DNA from: JANMDU01 sp031418715
GTDB taxonomy: Bacteria; Pseudomonadota; Gammaproteobacteria; Burkholderiales; Burkholderiaceae_C
Length of the DNA stretch: 64,000 bases
Reading direction: 5' to 3'
Assembly (NCBI GenBank): GCA_031418715.1
Contig: JANOJL010000070.1
Location: forward strand, 27,019-91,018
Position 1 is the stretch's first letter. The number at the start of each line of letters is the position of its first letter. The notes beneath the pieces are model-generated. The model made no database searches. It was not told the DNA's origin and saw nothing but the letters and a program-made list of their open reading frames with translations. Made by a program: the position numbers and the translations under genes. Shown here in pieces: positions 57,402-64,000 of the stretch.

Positions 57402-59363
57402 TCAGAGTAAGTTCAAATCAGACTGATAGCTCGGTGGGGCAGGCGGCGGCGGGGGCGTGCTAGGGGAGGCGCTCAGCATCATCATGTCTGAAATATCCGC
57501 AGAGGTCGGCTGATCAGGCGGGTAGGTATCGTCTGCATCGTCTTCGATGTCAGACGACATCACGGCCTCATGTAATTTGCGCAACTCTTGCAAAAACGCA
57601 TCAATATTGCCTTGCGGATGCTCCACGCTGGCCAAACCCACGCGCAATGCTTGCATCAATTCAGTAGACAGCTCCACCAGCCGTGCTTTGTGTGAGCCTG
57701 CACGGCGTGCAGACACGCTCCACAGCAGCAGCGCCACGGTGTACTCATAACGCTGCTCGTCTTGCGCATGCTGCGGATGCAATTGCGCTCGCGCGAGCAC
57801 CTGCGCCCAAGGCCCCATAAGGAATTGCTTCACTGGAACAGGCGCATCGCTCGCGTCCCGTCGACTCACCAGTTCAAAAGCCAAGCGACTAGCCAACTGC
57901 TTGCGCACTTCCATCTGCGCCAAGCTGCGTTCTTTGAGTTGATCTAACTTTTTCAGCTCTTCGTCTTGCTGCGCCCAAAGTGGTTGTAAGCGCACCAAAG
58001 CCTGCTCATACACCTTGGCCGAAGGCTGCGCCACCTGGCTGACTGCTTCCAGCATTTTTTGCACGGGCGTGAAGAAGCTGCTGAAGCCTTCCGTTGTTTC
58101 GTTGGCAAAGAGCAAGCTGCGTTTGGCAATGGCATCAAGCAAGATTCTCACCGCATGATCAGACTTGCTGACCAAAGATGCGTCTACAGCAGCGAGGCGC
58201 TCAAGCGGTTGCTGCAATTTTTCCAGTGCATCGCGCAACGGCGTAGGCACGCGTGCGAGAGCGGATGTGGTGACATTGCGGTAGTCGTCAATCAGGCGCT
58301 CAATTTGCCGTGTTAATTTGTCGCCAACTTCTGCTGGCGTCTCGTCTGTCGGGATTTGCAAACCGCGCTTGCTCACCTCAATCATCAAGCGTTCAGACTC
58401 TTCGATGTCTTGCATCATGAGCGCCATCTCGTCGTCGCCTTCGGCTACTGGCTCGGGTTCAGGCATACCGAGAACGCCACGCAATTTCTTGACGGTGCGC
58501 TGGGCTTCTTGAGCCAGCGCACGCATCTCTGGCGTGACTTCAGGCTTGGGCATGGGCGGCGCAGGCAGGTCGGGCGGCGCTTTGCCACCTAGGCCATACA
58601 CATAGTCTGCATATTCAGCAAACTCTTTCGCATCTGCACCCTTGGGCACATCGCGGCTGCCGGGTGTGCGCAGGCTCGCGCCCATTTGCAGGTAAGCCCA
58701 GGCCAATTGCGTGCCGAGTGCACCCAGAAGAAAGTGAGACCACACTTGGCGCTGCTCCTGCCGCGCTTCGCTGCGAGAAATCAATTCGAACATCGCGCGG
58801 ACATAACTTGCTGGCCCAAGCGGATTGCCGCGTTTGCTGCCAGCGGCGAGCACCAAGCTGTCGAGTTGCGCCATCTCGCTGGCGCAAATGCGCACATCGG
58901 CTTTGGGCAAGGCTGCATCTGCTGCGGGCGGGTGAGCAAATGCAACACGCAGCAAAGCGGTGAACTGCTTGCTCCAGCGGCGGCGATTTGCATCCATCGC
59001 AACGGCAGAAGAATCCAGCAAGCTGCGCTGCGCGGCATCGGGGTGTGCAGTCGATTGGCGATCCATACCCAGCAGCGCACGACCGACGAGGTTATCTATC
59101 ACCTGCGGCGCCAACTCCAAGGCCAATGCCAAGGCTTCACGCAGACCTGTTCCGGGAACTACGGGGCGCTCAGCAGCTGGCATGGAAGCACTTGGCACTG
59201 CGACCATCGGTGTAGCTGCAACTTGCTGCGCCGCAGCAGCAAGGGCTGGCGCGGTCACGCTGGGCGCTGAAATTGCAGCAGGTGGAGCCGGTGCAAGTGT
59301 CGCACCCGCTTGCGGCAGCGCGTCCAGCAGATCGATTGACAGTGTGGGAAACGGCGTATCCAT
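57402..59363 (-). CDS. DUF1631 family protein
   Basis: 653 residues, mostly helical, with no signal peptide. It has the look of proteobacterial DUF1631 proteins: an Ala/Pro-rich N-terminal linker (LPQAGATLAPAPPAAISAPSV), a long helical core (VIDNLVGRALLGMDR, FLLGALGTQLAWAYLQMG), and a C-terminal segment with acidic clusters (SSDIEDDADDTYPPDQPTSADISDMMM) and a poly-Pro run. Function unknown. The start at 59363 is chosen because longer frames would run into the divergent gene at 59532. Confidence 0.78.
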   Translation of the reverse strand: MDTPFPTLSIDLLDALPQAGATLAPAPPAAISAPSVTAPALAAAAQQVAATPMVAVPSASMPAAERPVVPGTGLREALALALELAPQVIDNLVGRALLGMDRQSTAHPDAAQRSLLDSSAVAMDANRRRWSKQFTALLRVAFAHPPAADAALPKADVRICASEMAQLDSLVLAAGSKRGNPLGPASYVRAMFELISRSEARQEQRQVWSHFLLGALGTQLAWAYLQMGASLRTPGSRDVPKGADAKEFAEYADYVYGLGGKAPPDLPAPPMPKPEVTPEMRALAQEAQRTVKKLRGVLGMPEPEPVAEGDDEMALMMQDIEESERLMIEVSKRGLQIPTDETPAEVGDKLTRQIERLIDDYRNVTTSALARVPTPLRDALEKLQQPLERLAAVDASLVSKSDHAVRILLDAIAKRSLLFANETTEGFSSFFTPVQKMLEAVSQVAQPSAKVYEQALVRLQPLWAQQDEELKKLDQLKERSLAQMEVRKQLASRLAFELVSRRDASDAPVPVKQFLMGPWAQVLARAQLHPQHAQDEQRYEYTVALLLWSVSARRAGSHKARLVELSTELMQALRVGLASVEHPQGNIDAFLQELRKLHEAVMSSDIEDDADDTYPPDQPTSADISDMMMLSASPSTPPPPPAPPSYQSDLNLL

Positions 59364-59531
59364 GAACTGTTGATTATTGCCCCAATCGCTAGCCTGCGCC
59401 ACGCAAGCCGCTTGATTCCCATACATTGCATCACAGATCAGATGCGTGGCCACCACAGCCGCCTCCTTTGCTTGGCTATGCGTAACGGAAGGTGACAGCC
59501 GCGTCGTGCAAAATGGCTTTAAACTGGAGAT

Positions 59532-60584
59532 ATGCGCAGCTTCTTGCAACTCACCCTCGATCTGTTCACCGAGGTGGTGTTGCCTTCAAAATATGAGCCA
59601 AATCGGCCTCTAGCCGTTATAGAAATTGCGCCAAATGCTCCTAAATTAATAGCAAATGAAGTGTCTGTCAATGCATCCTTGCTGGCAGGCTCACAGCTCA
59701 CCACGACCCTAGCTGAGCCACCTGCCGAGCAAATCGCCACGGTGATGCGCCCGAGCCAGTTTGCCCACCCACGCGCCAACCGCGAAGCTCGCCTCCTCAC
59801 GTATGCCGGCAAGCGCGCTGGCGAGAGCGGCGGCGAATGCATCGTGGCCTATGAATTCAAACGCGCCAAACGTAAAACAATTGGTTTTGTCGTCGGCGCA
59901 GATGGTTTGGTGGTCAGTGCGCCGCGCTGGGTGCCATTGCTGGAGGTGGACAAAGCCTTGCAGGAGAAAGCCATTTGGATCGTAAAAAAGCTGGCTGAGG
60001 TGCAAGAGCGTCAACACAAACAAGCGCTGGCTCAGGTCGAATGGCGCGAAGGCGCGGTGATTCCGTTCTTGGGCGAAAGTGTGATCATCGTGATAGACCC
60101 GCGCCAAACCGATGCCACTGGCAAGAGCGCCTCGGCCGTGGCACAGGGTATGTCGCAACTTCATTCGGATCATCAAGCCCTGCCCGGCGTGCCCAAGCTC
60201 ACGCTACACATCGGCCTGCCGCACGATGCCTCACCTGAGCGCATCCGCGATGCGGTGCAAGCTTGGCTGATGCGCCAAGCCAAGCGTTTGTTTGAAGAGC
60301 GTTTGAATTTTTTCGCTCCTCAGCTCGGCGTCCGCTGGACGAAACTCTCGCTATCGAATGCCAGCAGCCGCTGGGGCAGCGCAGGCAGCGATGGCGCGAT
60401 TCGCCTGAATTGGCGACTCATCCATTTCCGCCAGAGCGTGATCGATTACGTCGTCGTCCACGAACTCTCCCACCTGCGCGTCATGGATCACAGCCCCCGC
60501 TTCTGGAACACTGTCGAATCTATCATGCCCGATTATGTGCAGCGCAAAGGCATGCTCAAAGATGAAGCGATCCCGCGATGGTGA
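59532..60584 (+). CDS. YgjP-like metallopeptidase (M48/DUF45 type)
   Basis: 350 residues. The zinc motif VVHELSHLRVMDHSPRFWNTVESIMPDY carries HELSH and the third ligand His in MDHS. RWGSAGSDGAIRLNWRLIHF before it is also conserved in the YgjP family. An N-terminal region of about 90 residues (including a repeat-derived stretch NRPLAVIEIAPNAPKLIAN) precedes the family core (YEFKRAKRKTIGFVVGADGLVVSAPRWVPLLEVD). GGAGA lies ahead of the ATG. The physiological substrate is unknown. Confidence 0.85.
   Translation: MRSFLQLTLDLFTEVVLPSKYEPNRPLAVIEIAPNAPKLIANEVSVNASLLAGSQLTTTLAEPPAEQIATVMRPSQFAHPRANREARLLTYAGKRAGESGGECIVAYEFKRAKRKTIGFVVGADGLVVSAPRWVPLLEVDKALQEKAIWIVKKLAEVQERQHKQALAQVEWREGAVIPFLGESVIIVIDPRQTDATGKSASAVAQGMSQLHSDHQALPGVPKLTLHIGLPHDASPERIRDAVQAWLMRQAKRLFEERLNFFAPQLGVRWTKLSLSNASSRWGSAGSDGAIRLNWRLIHFRQSVIDYVVVHELSHLRVMDHSPRFWNTVESIMPDYVQRKGMLKDEAIPRW
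59599..59654 (-). repeat. Palindromic repeat copy inside the YgjP-like gene
   Basis: AAATCGGCCTCTAGCCG, TTATAGAAATTGCGCCAAA and TGCTCCTAAATTAATAGCA is one of the best-preserved copies. AAATCGGCC and CGTTATAGAAATTGCGC are also found exactly in the FIST-gene copy at 2788. The peptide NRPLAVIEIAPNAPKLIAN lies in the variable N-terminal region before the family core. Confidence 0.85.
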
Positions 60585-60602
60585 AGTGATCCCCATCTTA
60601 TT

Positions 60603-60659
60603 TACTCCTAAATAAATAGCATACTACACAGGTTATACAACGGTTATATGCCGATTTTT
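60603..60659 (+). repeat. Intergenic palindromic repeat copy
   Basis: CTCCTAAATAAATAGCATAC, CACAGGTTATACAACGG and TTATATGCCGATTTTT follow the family head-first. It lies wholly between the YgjP-like gene and the aminotransferase gene, showing that the element is not confined to coding sequence. Confidence 0.75.
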
Positions 60660-60711
60660 CTTAAAAAATAACCCTTTGAATCACCTGATTGCACCTACAG
60701 AAAGCTCCGCC

Positions 60712-61887
60712 ATGTTCCCTTTCGCCACCCGGCTCAACAACGTCGAAACCTCGGCCATCCGCGAAATTTTCAAGCTGCTGGGTCGGCCCGGCATCATCAG
60801 CTTTGCGGGCGGCTTTCCGGATGCCAATTTGTTTGATGTGGAAGGTATCCGTGAAGCAAGCGTCAAAGCGCTGGCAGACAACCCCGGCGTGGTGTTGCAA
60901 TACGGCGCCACAGAGGGCTACAACCCTTTGCGCGAGCAGATCGCGCATTACATGGCAAGCAAAGGTGCCAAAGTCGAGCCCACGGGTTTGATCATCACCA
61001 CGGGCAGCCAACAAGGGCTGGATCTGCTTGGCAAAACCATGATTTCACCAGGCGACAAAGTCATCGTTGAGGCACCCACCTTCCTCGCCACAATTCAGTG
61101 CTTTCGCCTGTATGGTGCAGATCTGATCGGTGCGCCCATTGATGCAGATGGCGTGAAGGTGGATGAACTCGAAAAGCTCATCATCGAACATAAACCGAAA
61201 CTGATTTACCTCGTTCCCACCTTCGGCAACCCCAGCGGCGCGATGCTGAGCTTAGAGCGCCGCAAGCGCGTGTTGGAATTGGCCGTGCAACACAAAGTGC
61301 TCGTGATTGAAGACGATCCCTATGGCGAGCTGTATTTCAAAGAGCCGCCGCCGCCCTCCATGCTGGCGCTCTCAGAAGGCATTCCCGGCAGCCGCGATTG
61401 GCTGGCGTATTGCGGTAGTTTAAGCAAGGTGATGTCGCCCGGTCTGCGCGTGGGCTGGTTGATTGCGCACCCTGATTTGCTGGCCAAAGCAACGATGTGC
61501 AAGCAGTTTTCTGATGCGCACACCAGCAATCTCGCGCAAGCCACCGCTGCCGAATACATGAAGATGGATCGCATGAATGCCACGCTCGCTAAAGTGCGGC
61601 CCGCGTATGCCGAGCGTGCACAGGCGATGTGTGCGAACCTGAAAAAAGTGCTCGGTAGCCAAATAGAGTTCTCTGCACCGCAAGGCGGCATGTTCGTGTG
61701 GGCGCGTCTGACTGCGCCCGGCGCTGACGCACGCGAATTTGCCAAGCAAGCGATCGAGCGCGGCGTGGCCTTCATTCCCGGCACGCCGTTTTTCGCCGTC
61801 AACCCAGATCACGCCACCCTGCGCTTGAGCTTCGCCACGGCCGATGTTGTAAAAATAGAAGAAGGCGTGGCGCGCTTGGCCATGTAA
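60712..61887 (+). CDS. PLP-dependent aminotransferase (class I/II, 2-aminoadipate type)
   Basis: 391 residues. Key blocks are ISFAGGFPDANLFD, YGATEGYNPLREQIAHYM, ITTGSQQGLDLLGK, LVPTFGNPSGAMLSLERRKRVLELA, VIEDDPYGELYF and YCGSLSKVMSPGLRVGWLIA, where the Lys of SLSK binds PLP. It ends near FIPGTPFFAVNPDHATLRLSFATAD. The layout is that of LysN-type 2-aminoadipate or related aminotransferases without the MocR DNA-binding domain. Donor and acceptor are not predictable. Confidence 0.9.
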   Translation: MFPFATRLNNVETSAIREIFKLLGRPGIISFAGGFPDANLFDVEGIREASVKALADNPGVVLQYGATEGYNPLREQIAHYMASKGAKVEPTGLIITTGSQQGLDLLGKTMISPGDKVIVEAPTFLATIQCFRLYGADLIGAPIDADGVKVDELEKLIIEHKPKLIYLVPTFGNPSGAMLSLERRKRVLELAVQHKVLVIEDDPYGELYFKEPPPPSMLALSEGIPGSRDWLAYCGSLSKVMSPGLRVGWLIAHPDLLAKATMCKQFSDAHTSNLAQATAAEYMKMDRMNATLAKVRPAYAERAQAMCANLKKVLGSQIEFSAPQGGMFVWARLTAPGADAREFAKQAIERGVAFIPGTPFFAVNPDHATLRLSFATADVVKIEEGVARLAM

Positions 61888-61949
61888 AAATTGCAGCGTA
61901 AATAGCCGCTGTGTTCCCAAGGCTTGTTTTTTCTGTCATCATCAATTCT

Positions 61950-62807
61950 GTGCAGCTCGATATTCATCCGCCCACACCGCTGGAATACTTCATCACCCTC
62001 GTGGCGGATGACGATGCTTTCCCGCTGCTAGAAGCCGCCGCCTGCCTCGCGCAAGACGAATACCCCGAGCTCGATGTGCAGCAGGTGCTCGGCGATGTGG
62101 ATCAACTCGTGGCGCGCCTGAAGCGCCGTATTCCACCCGATGCCGTCGCCCTGCACCGCTTGCGTGCCATTCAGCAGTTTTTTTACCGTGACATGAGCTT
62201 CGCAGGCAATGCGAATAATTATTACGACGCTGATAATTCTTATGTCAGCGCCGTGCTGCGCACCCGCAAAGGCATCCCCATCAGCATGGCCGTGATTTGG
62301 CTAGAAATCGCGCAAGCTGTCGGTTTGAATGCACGCGGTGTGAGCTTCCCCGGCCACTTCATGATCAAAGTCACCATGCCACGCGGGCAGGTCGTGATTG
62401 ATCCGCTCACGGGCCAAAGCCTCTCACGCGAAGAACTCTCTGAGCGCCTAGAGCCTTACAAACGCCGCAGCGGCTTGGTCGATGATTTTGATGTGCCGCT
62501 CGGCCTGTATCTGCAAGCCGCCAAGCCTCGAGATATTTTGGCGCGCATGCTGCGAAATCTCAAAGAAATCCACAAATCCCAAGAAGACTGGCCCCGCTTC
62601 ATCGCCGTACAAAACCGCCTGATCGCCCTGCTCCCCGATGCCTGGGCCGAATACCGAGACCGAGGCCTAGCCCTGGCCGAAATGGGCGAAACAATCGGCG
62701 AACGCAGCGCCGCCGTGCCCGATTTAGAGCTGTATCTTTCTAATGCGGAAGATGCGCTGGATATTGATGCGATTGCGGAGTTGGTGGCGGGGTTGCGGCA
62801 GGCTTGA
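61950..62807 (+). CDS. SirB1-like transglutaminase-fold protein
   Basis: 285 residues from a GTG at 61950; a GTG at 61911 is an alternative. The transglutaminase-like region reads LRAIQQFFYRDMSFAGNANNYYDADNSYVSAVLRTRKGIPISMAVIWLEIAQAVGLNARGVSFPGHFMIKV, with TPR-like helices after 210 (DWPRFIAVQNRLIALLPDAWAEYRDRGLALAEMG). The catalytic Cys of true transglutaminases is replaced by Ser in the PISMAV block, as expected for SirB1 proteins, whose function is unclear. Confidence 0.83.
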   Translation: MQLDIHPPTPLEYFITLVADDDAFPLLEAAACLAQDEYPELDVQQVLGDVDQLVARLKRRIPPDAVALHRLRAIQQFFYRDMSFAGNANNYYDADNSYVSAVLRTRKGIPISMAVIWLEIAQAVGLNARGVSFPGHFMIKVTMPRGQVVIDPLTGQSLSREELSERLEPYKRRSGLVDDFDVPLGLYLQAAKPRDILARMLRNLKEIHKSQEDWPRFIAVQNRLIALLPDAWAEYRDRGLALAEMGETIGERSAAVPDLELYLSNAEDALDIDAIAELVAGLRQA

Positions 62808-62880
62808 TCCATACCAATCAGAAGTAAATTTGATGACTTCTTGAAAGAAAATGGTATTTGTGAAACCAGATTAGAAAAAA

Positions 62881-62908
62881 AGCCCGCAGACCTTGCAGTC
62901 TGCGGGCT
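62881..62908. terminator. Bidirectional intrinsic terminator
   Basis: AGCCCGCAGAC (62881-62891) pairs with GTCTGCGGGCT (62898-62908) around six bases, with an A-run before and a T-rich tract after. It ends groL on minus and the SirB1-like gene on plus. Confidence 0.92.
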
Positions 62909-62946
62909 TTTGTTTGTCAGCTTGAGTTAGCTGAACGATCTGAGCA

Positions 62947-64000
62947 TTACATGCCCATGCCGCCCATGCCACCCATACCGCCCATATCACCACCGCCCAT
63001 GCCGCCGCCGCTTTCAGCTTTTGGAGCTTCTGCGATCATGCATTCCGTCGTCAGCATCAAGCTGGCAACAGACGCTGCGTTTTGCAATGCAGTGCGGGTC
63101 ACTTTCGTTGGGTCCAAGATGCCCATTTCGATCATGTCGCCGTAGGTGTCGTTGGCGGCGTTGAAGCCGTAGTTGCCTTTGCCGGCCAACACAGCAGCCA
63201 CGACGACGCTGGCTTCGCCGCCGGCGTTGAACACGATTTCGCGCAATGGCGATTCGATGGCTTTCATCACCAAAGCGATGCCTGCGTCTTGATCAGCATT
63301 GTCGCCTTTGATGGAGCCAACCGATTGCTTAGCGCGCAAGAATGCAACGCCGCCGCCAGCCACGATGCCTTCTTCCACAGCTGCGCGGGTTGCGTGCAGT
63401 GCATCTTCTACGCGGGCTTTCTTTTCTTTCATCTCAACTTCGGTAGCAGCACCGACTTTGATCACGGCCACGCCGCCGGCGAGTTTGGCAACGCGCTCTT
63501 GCAGCTTTTCGCGATCGTAGTCAGACGTGGCTTCTTCGATTTGTACGCGTACTTGTTTGACGCGGGCTTCGATGTCGCTAGCTGCGCCAGCTCCGTCGAT
63601 GATGATGGTGTTTTCTTTGCCCACTTCGATGCGCTTGGCAGAACCCAAGTCAGCCAAGGTGACTTTCTCAAGCGTCATGCCGATTTCTTCTGCAACGACT
63701 TTGCCGCCGGTCAGAATCGCGATGTCTTCGAGCATGGCTTTGCGGCGATCGCCGAAGCCTGGAGCCTTGACTGCAACCACTTTCAGAATGCCACGAATGG
63801 TGTTGACCACCAAAGTTGCCAAGGCTTCGCCTTCGACTTCTTCAGCAACGATCAGCAGCGGGCGGCCAGCTTTTGCCACAGCTTCGAGCGTGGGCAGCAG
63901 ATCGCGAATGTTGCTGATTTTCTTGTCGTACAAGAGCACGAAAGGATTGTCGAGCAGCGCGGCTTGCTTTTCTGGGTTGTTGATGAAGTAAGGGCTGAGG
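62947..64000 (-). CDS. groL: Chaperonin GroEL, C-terminal part (runs off the window)
   Basis: About 350 C-terminal residues are in the window. They start within LSPYFINNPEKQAALLDNPFVLLYDKKISNIRDLLPTLE, cover the apical domain (LLIVAEEVEGEALATLVVNTIRGILKVVAVKAPGFGDRRKAML) and the C-terminal equatorial domain (VEEGIVAGGGVAFLRA, NYGFNAANDTYGDMIEMGILDPTKVTRTALQNAASVASLMLTTE), and end in the flexible GGM repeat tail. The N-terminal ATPase half lies beyond the window. Confidence 0.97.
   Translation of the reverse strand, partial: LSPYFINNPEKQAALLDNPFVLLYDKKISNIRDLLPTLEAVAKAGRPLLIVAEEVEGEALATLVVNTIRGILKVVAVKAPGFGDRRKAMLEDIAILTGGKVVAEEIGMTLEKVTLADLGSAKRIEVGKENTIIIDGAGAASDIEARVKQVRVQIEEATSDYDREKLQERVAKLAGGVAVIKVGAATEVEMKEKKARVEDALHATRAAVEEGIVAGGGVAFLRAKQSVGSIKGDNADQDAGIALVMKAIESPLREIVFNAGGEASVVVAAVLAGKGNYGFNAANDTYGDMIEMGILDPTKVTRTALQNAASVASLMLTTECMIAEAPKAESGGGMGGGDMGGMGGMGGMGM

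Overview
The window reads as a chromosomal segment of a betaproteobacterium, order Burkholderiales and most likely family Comamonadaceae. The evidence is gene content and order: a dusB-fis-purH operon, a Lys/Ala-rich histone H1-like protein, nrdA/nrdB next to ampD-pilR-pilS-YpjD-ffh, a PhaM-like PHA granule protein, a Bug-type receptor, and many copies of a short palindromic repeat of a kind I recall from Comamonadaceae genomes. The genus cannot be fixed from the sequence alone. I saw no rRNA, tRNA, CRISPR array, prophage or insertion sequence.

Layout. 1-2.6 kb: a partial LysR regulator divergent from two short-chain dehydrogenases (one with a Tat-like leader) and a small membrane protein. 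2.6-5.5 kb: FIST sensor, PhaM-like protein and enoyl-CoA hydratase, all on minus. 5.5-9 kb: a gene-poor spacer with a long perfect hairpin, then purH-fis-dusB. 9-15 kb: YqaA-like protein, histone-like protein, and nrdB and nrdA with two NrdR boxes. 15-20 kb: ampD, pilR, pilS, a PP0621-like protein and a CcsA/YpjD protein. 20-27.5 kb: ffh, an acyl-CoA ligase, a Bug receptor, glpQ, and a polar amino-acid ABC receptor and permease.

27.5-48.3 kb is a large metal-handling island. A CadR-like MerR regulator is divergent from a CDF transporter gene, which is followed by czcI-czcC-czcB-czcA. Then come many small secreted His/Cys/Met-rich proteins, an HMA-MauE membrane fusion, a HupE/UreJ protein, a DMT exporter with a His-rich tail, a TolC-type lipoprotein, a multicopper oxidase, a cupredoxin, a DUF411 protein, a CusF-like protein, an unrecognised outer-membrane-type protein, a MerP-like protein and a broken MerT-like gene.

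48.3-53 kb is a livFGMHJ branched-chain amino-acid ABC operon on minus. It separates the island from a second, condensed version of the same module at 53.2-55.8 kb: decayed operator, decayed HMA-MauE gene, Cys-rich secreted protein, CusF, outer-membrane protein, MerP-like and an intact MerT-like protein. 56-64 kb is ordinary chromosome: TAXI-type protein, DUF1631, YgjP-like metallopeptidase, aminotransferase, SirB1-like protein and the C-terminal part of GroEL.

Three observations stand out. First, a ~55-bp palindromic repeat lies inside at least eleven protein-coding genes and is always read in one frame per orientation; in four secreted metal proteins it makes up the signal peptide. Second, the CusF/outer-membrane protein/MerP/MerT cassette exists in two diverged copies with matching order and shared promoter architecture. 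It looks like a coherent and, to my knowledge, unnamed metal-trafficking module. Third, several promoters of the island place a -10 hexamer exactly six bases before the start codon, which predicts leaderless mRNAs.
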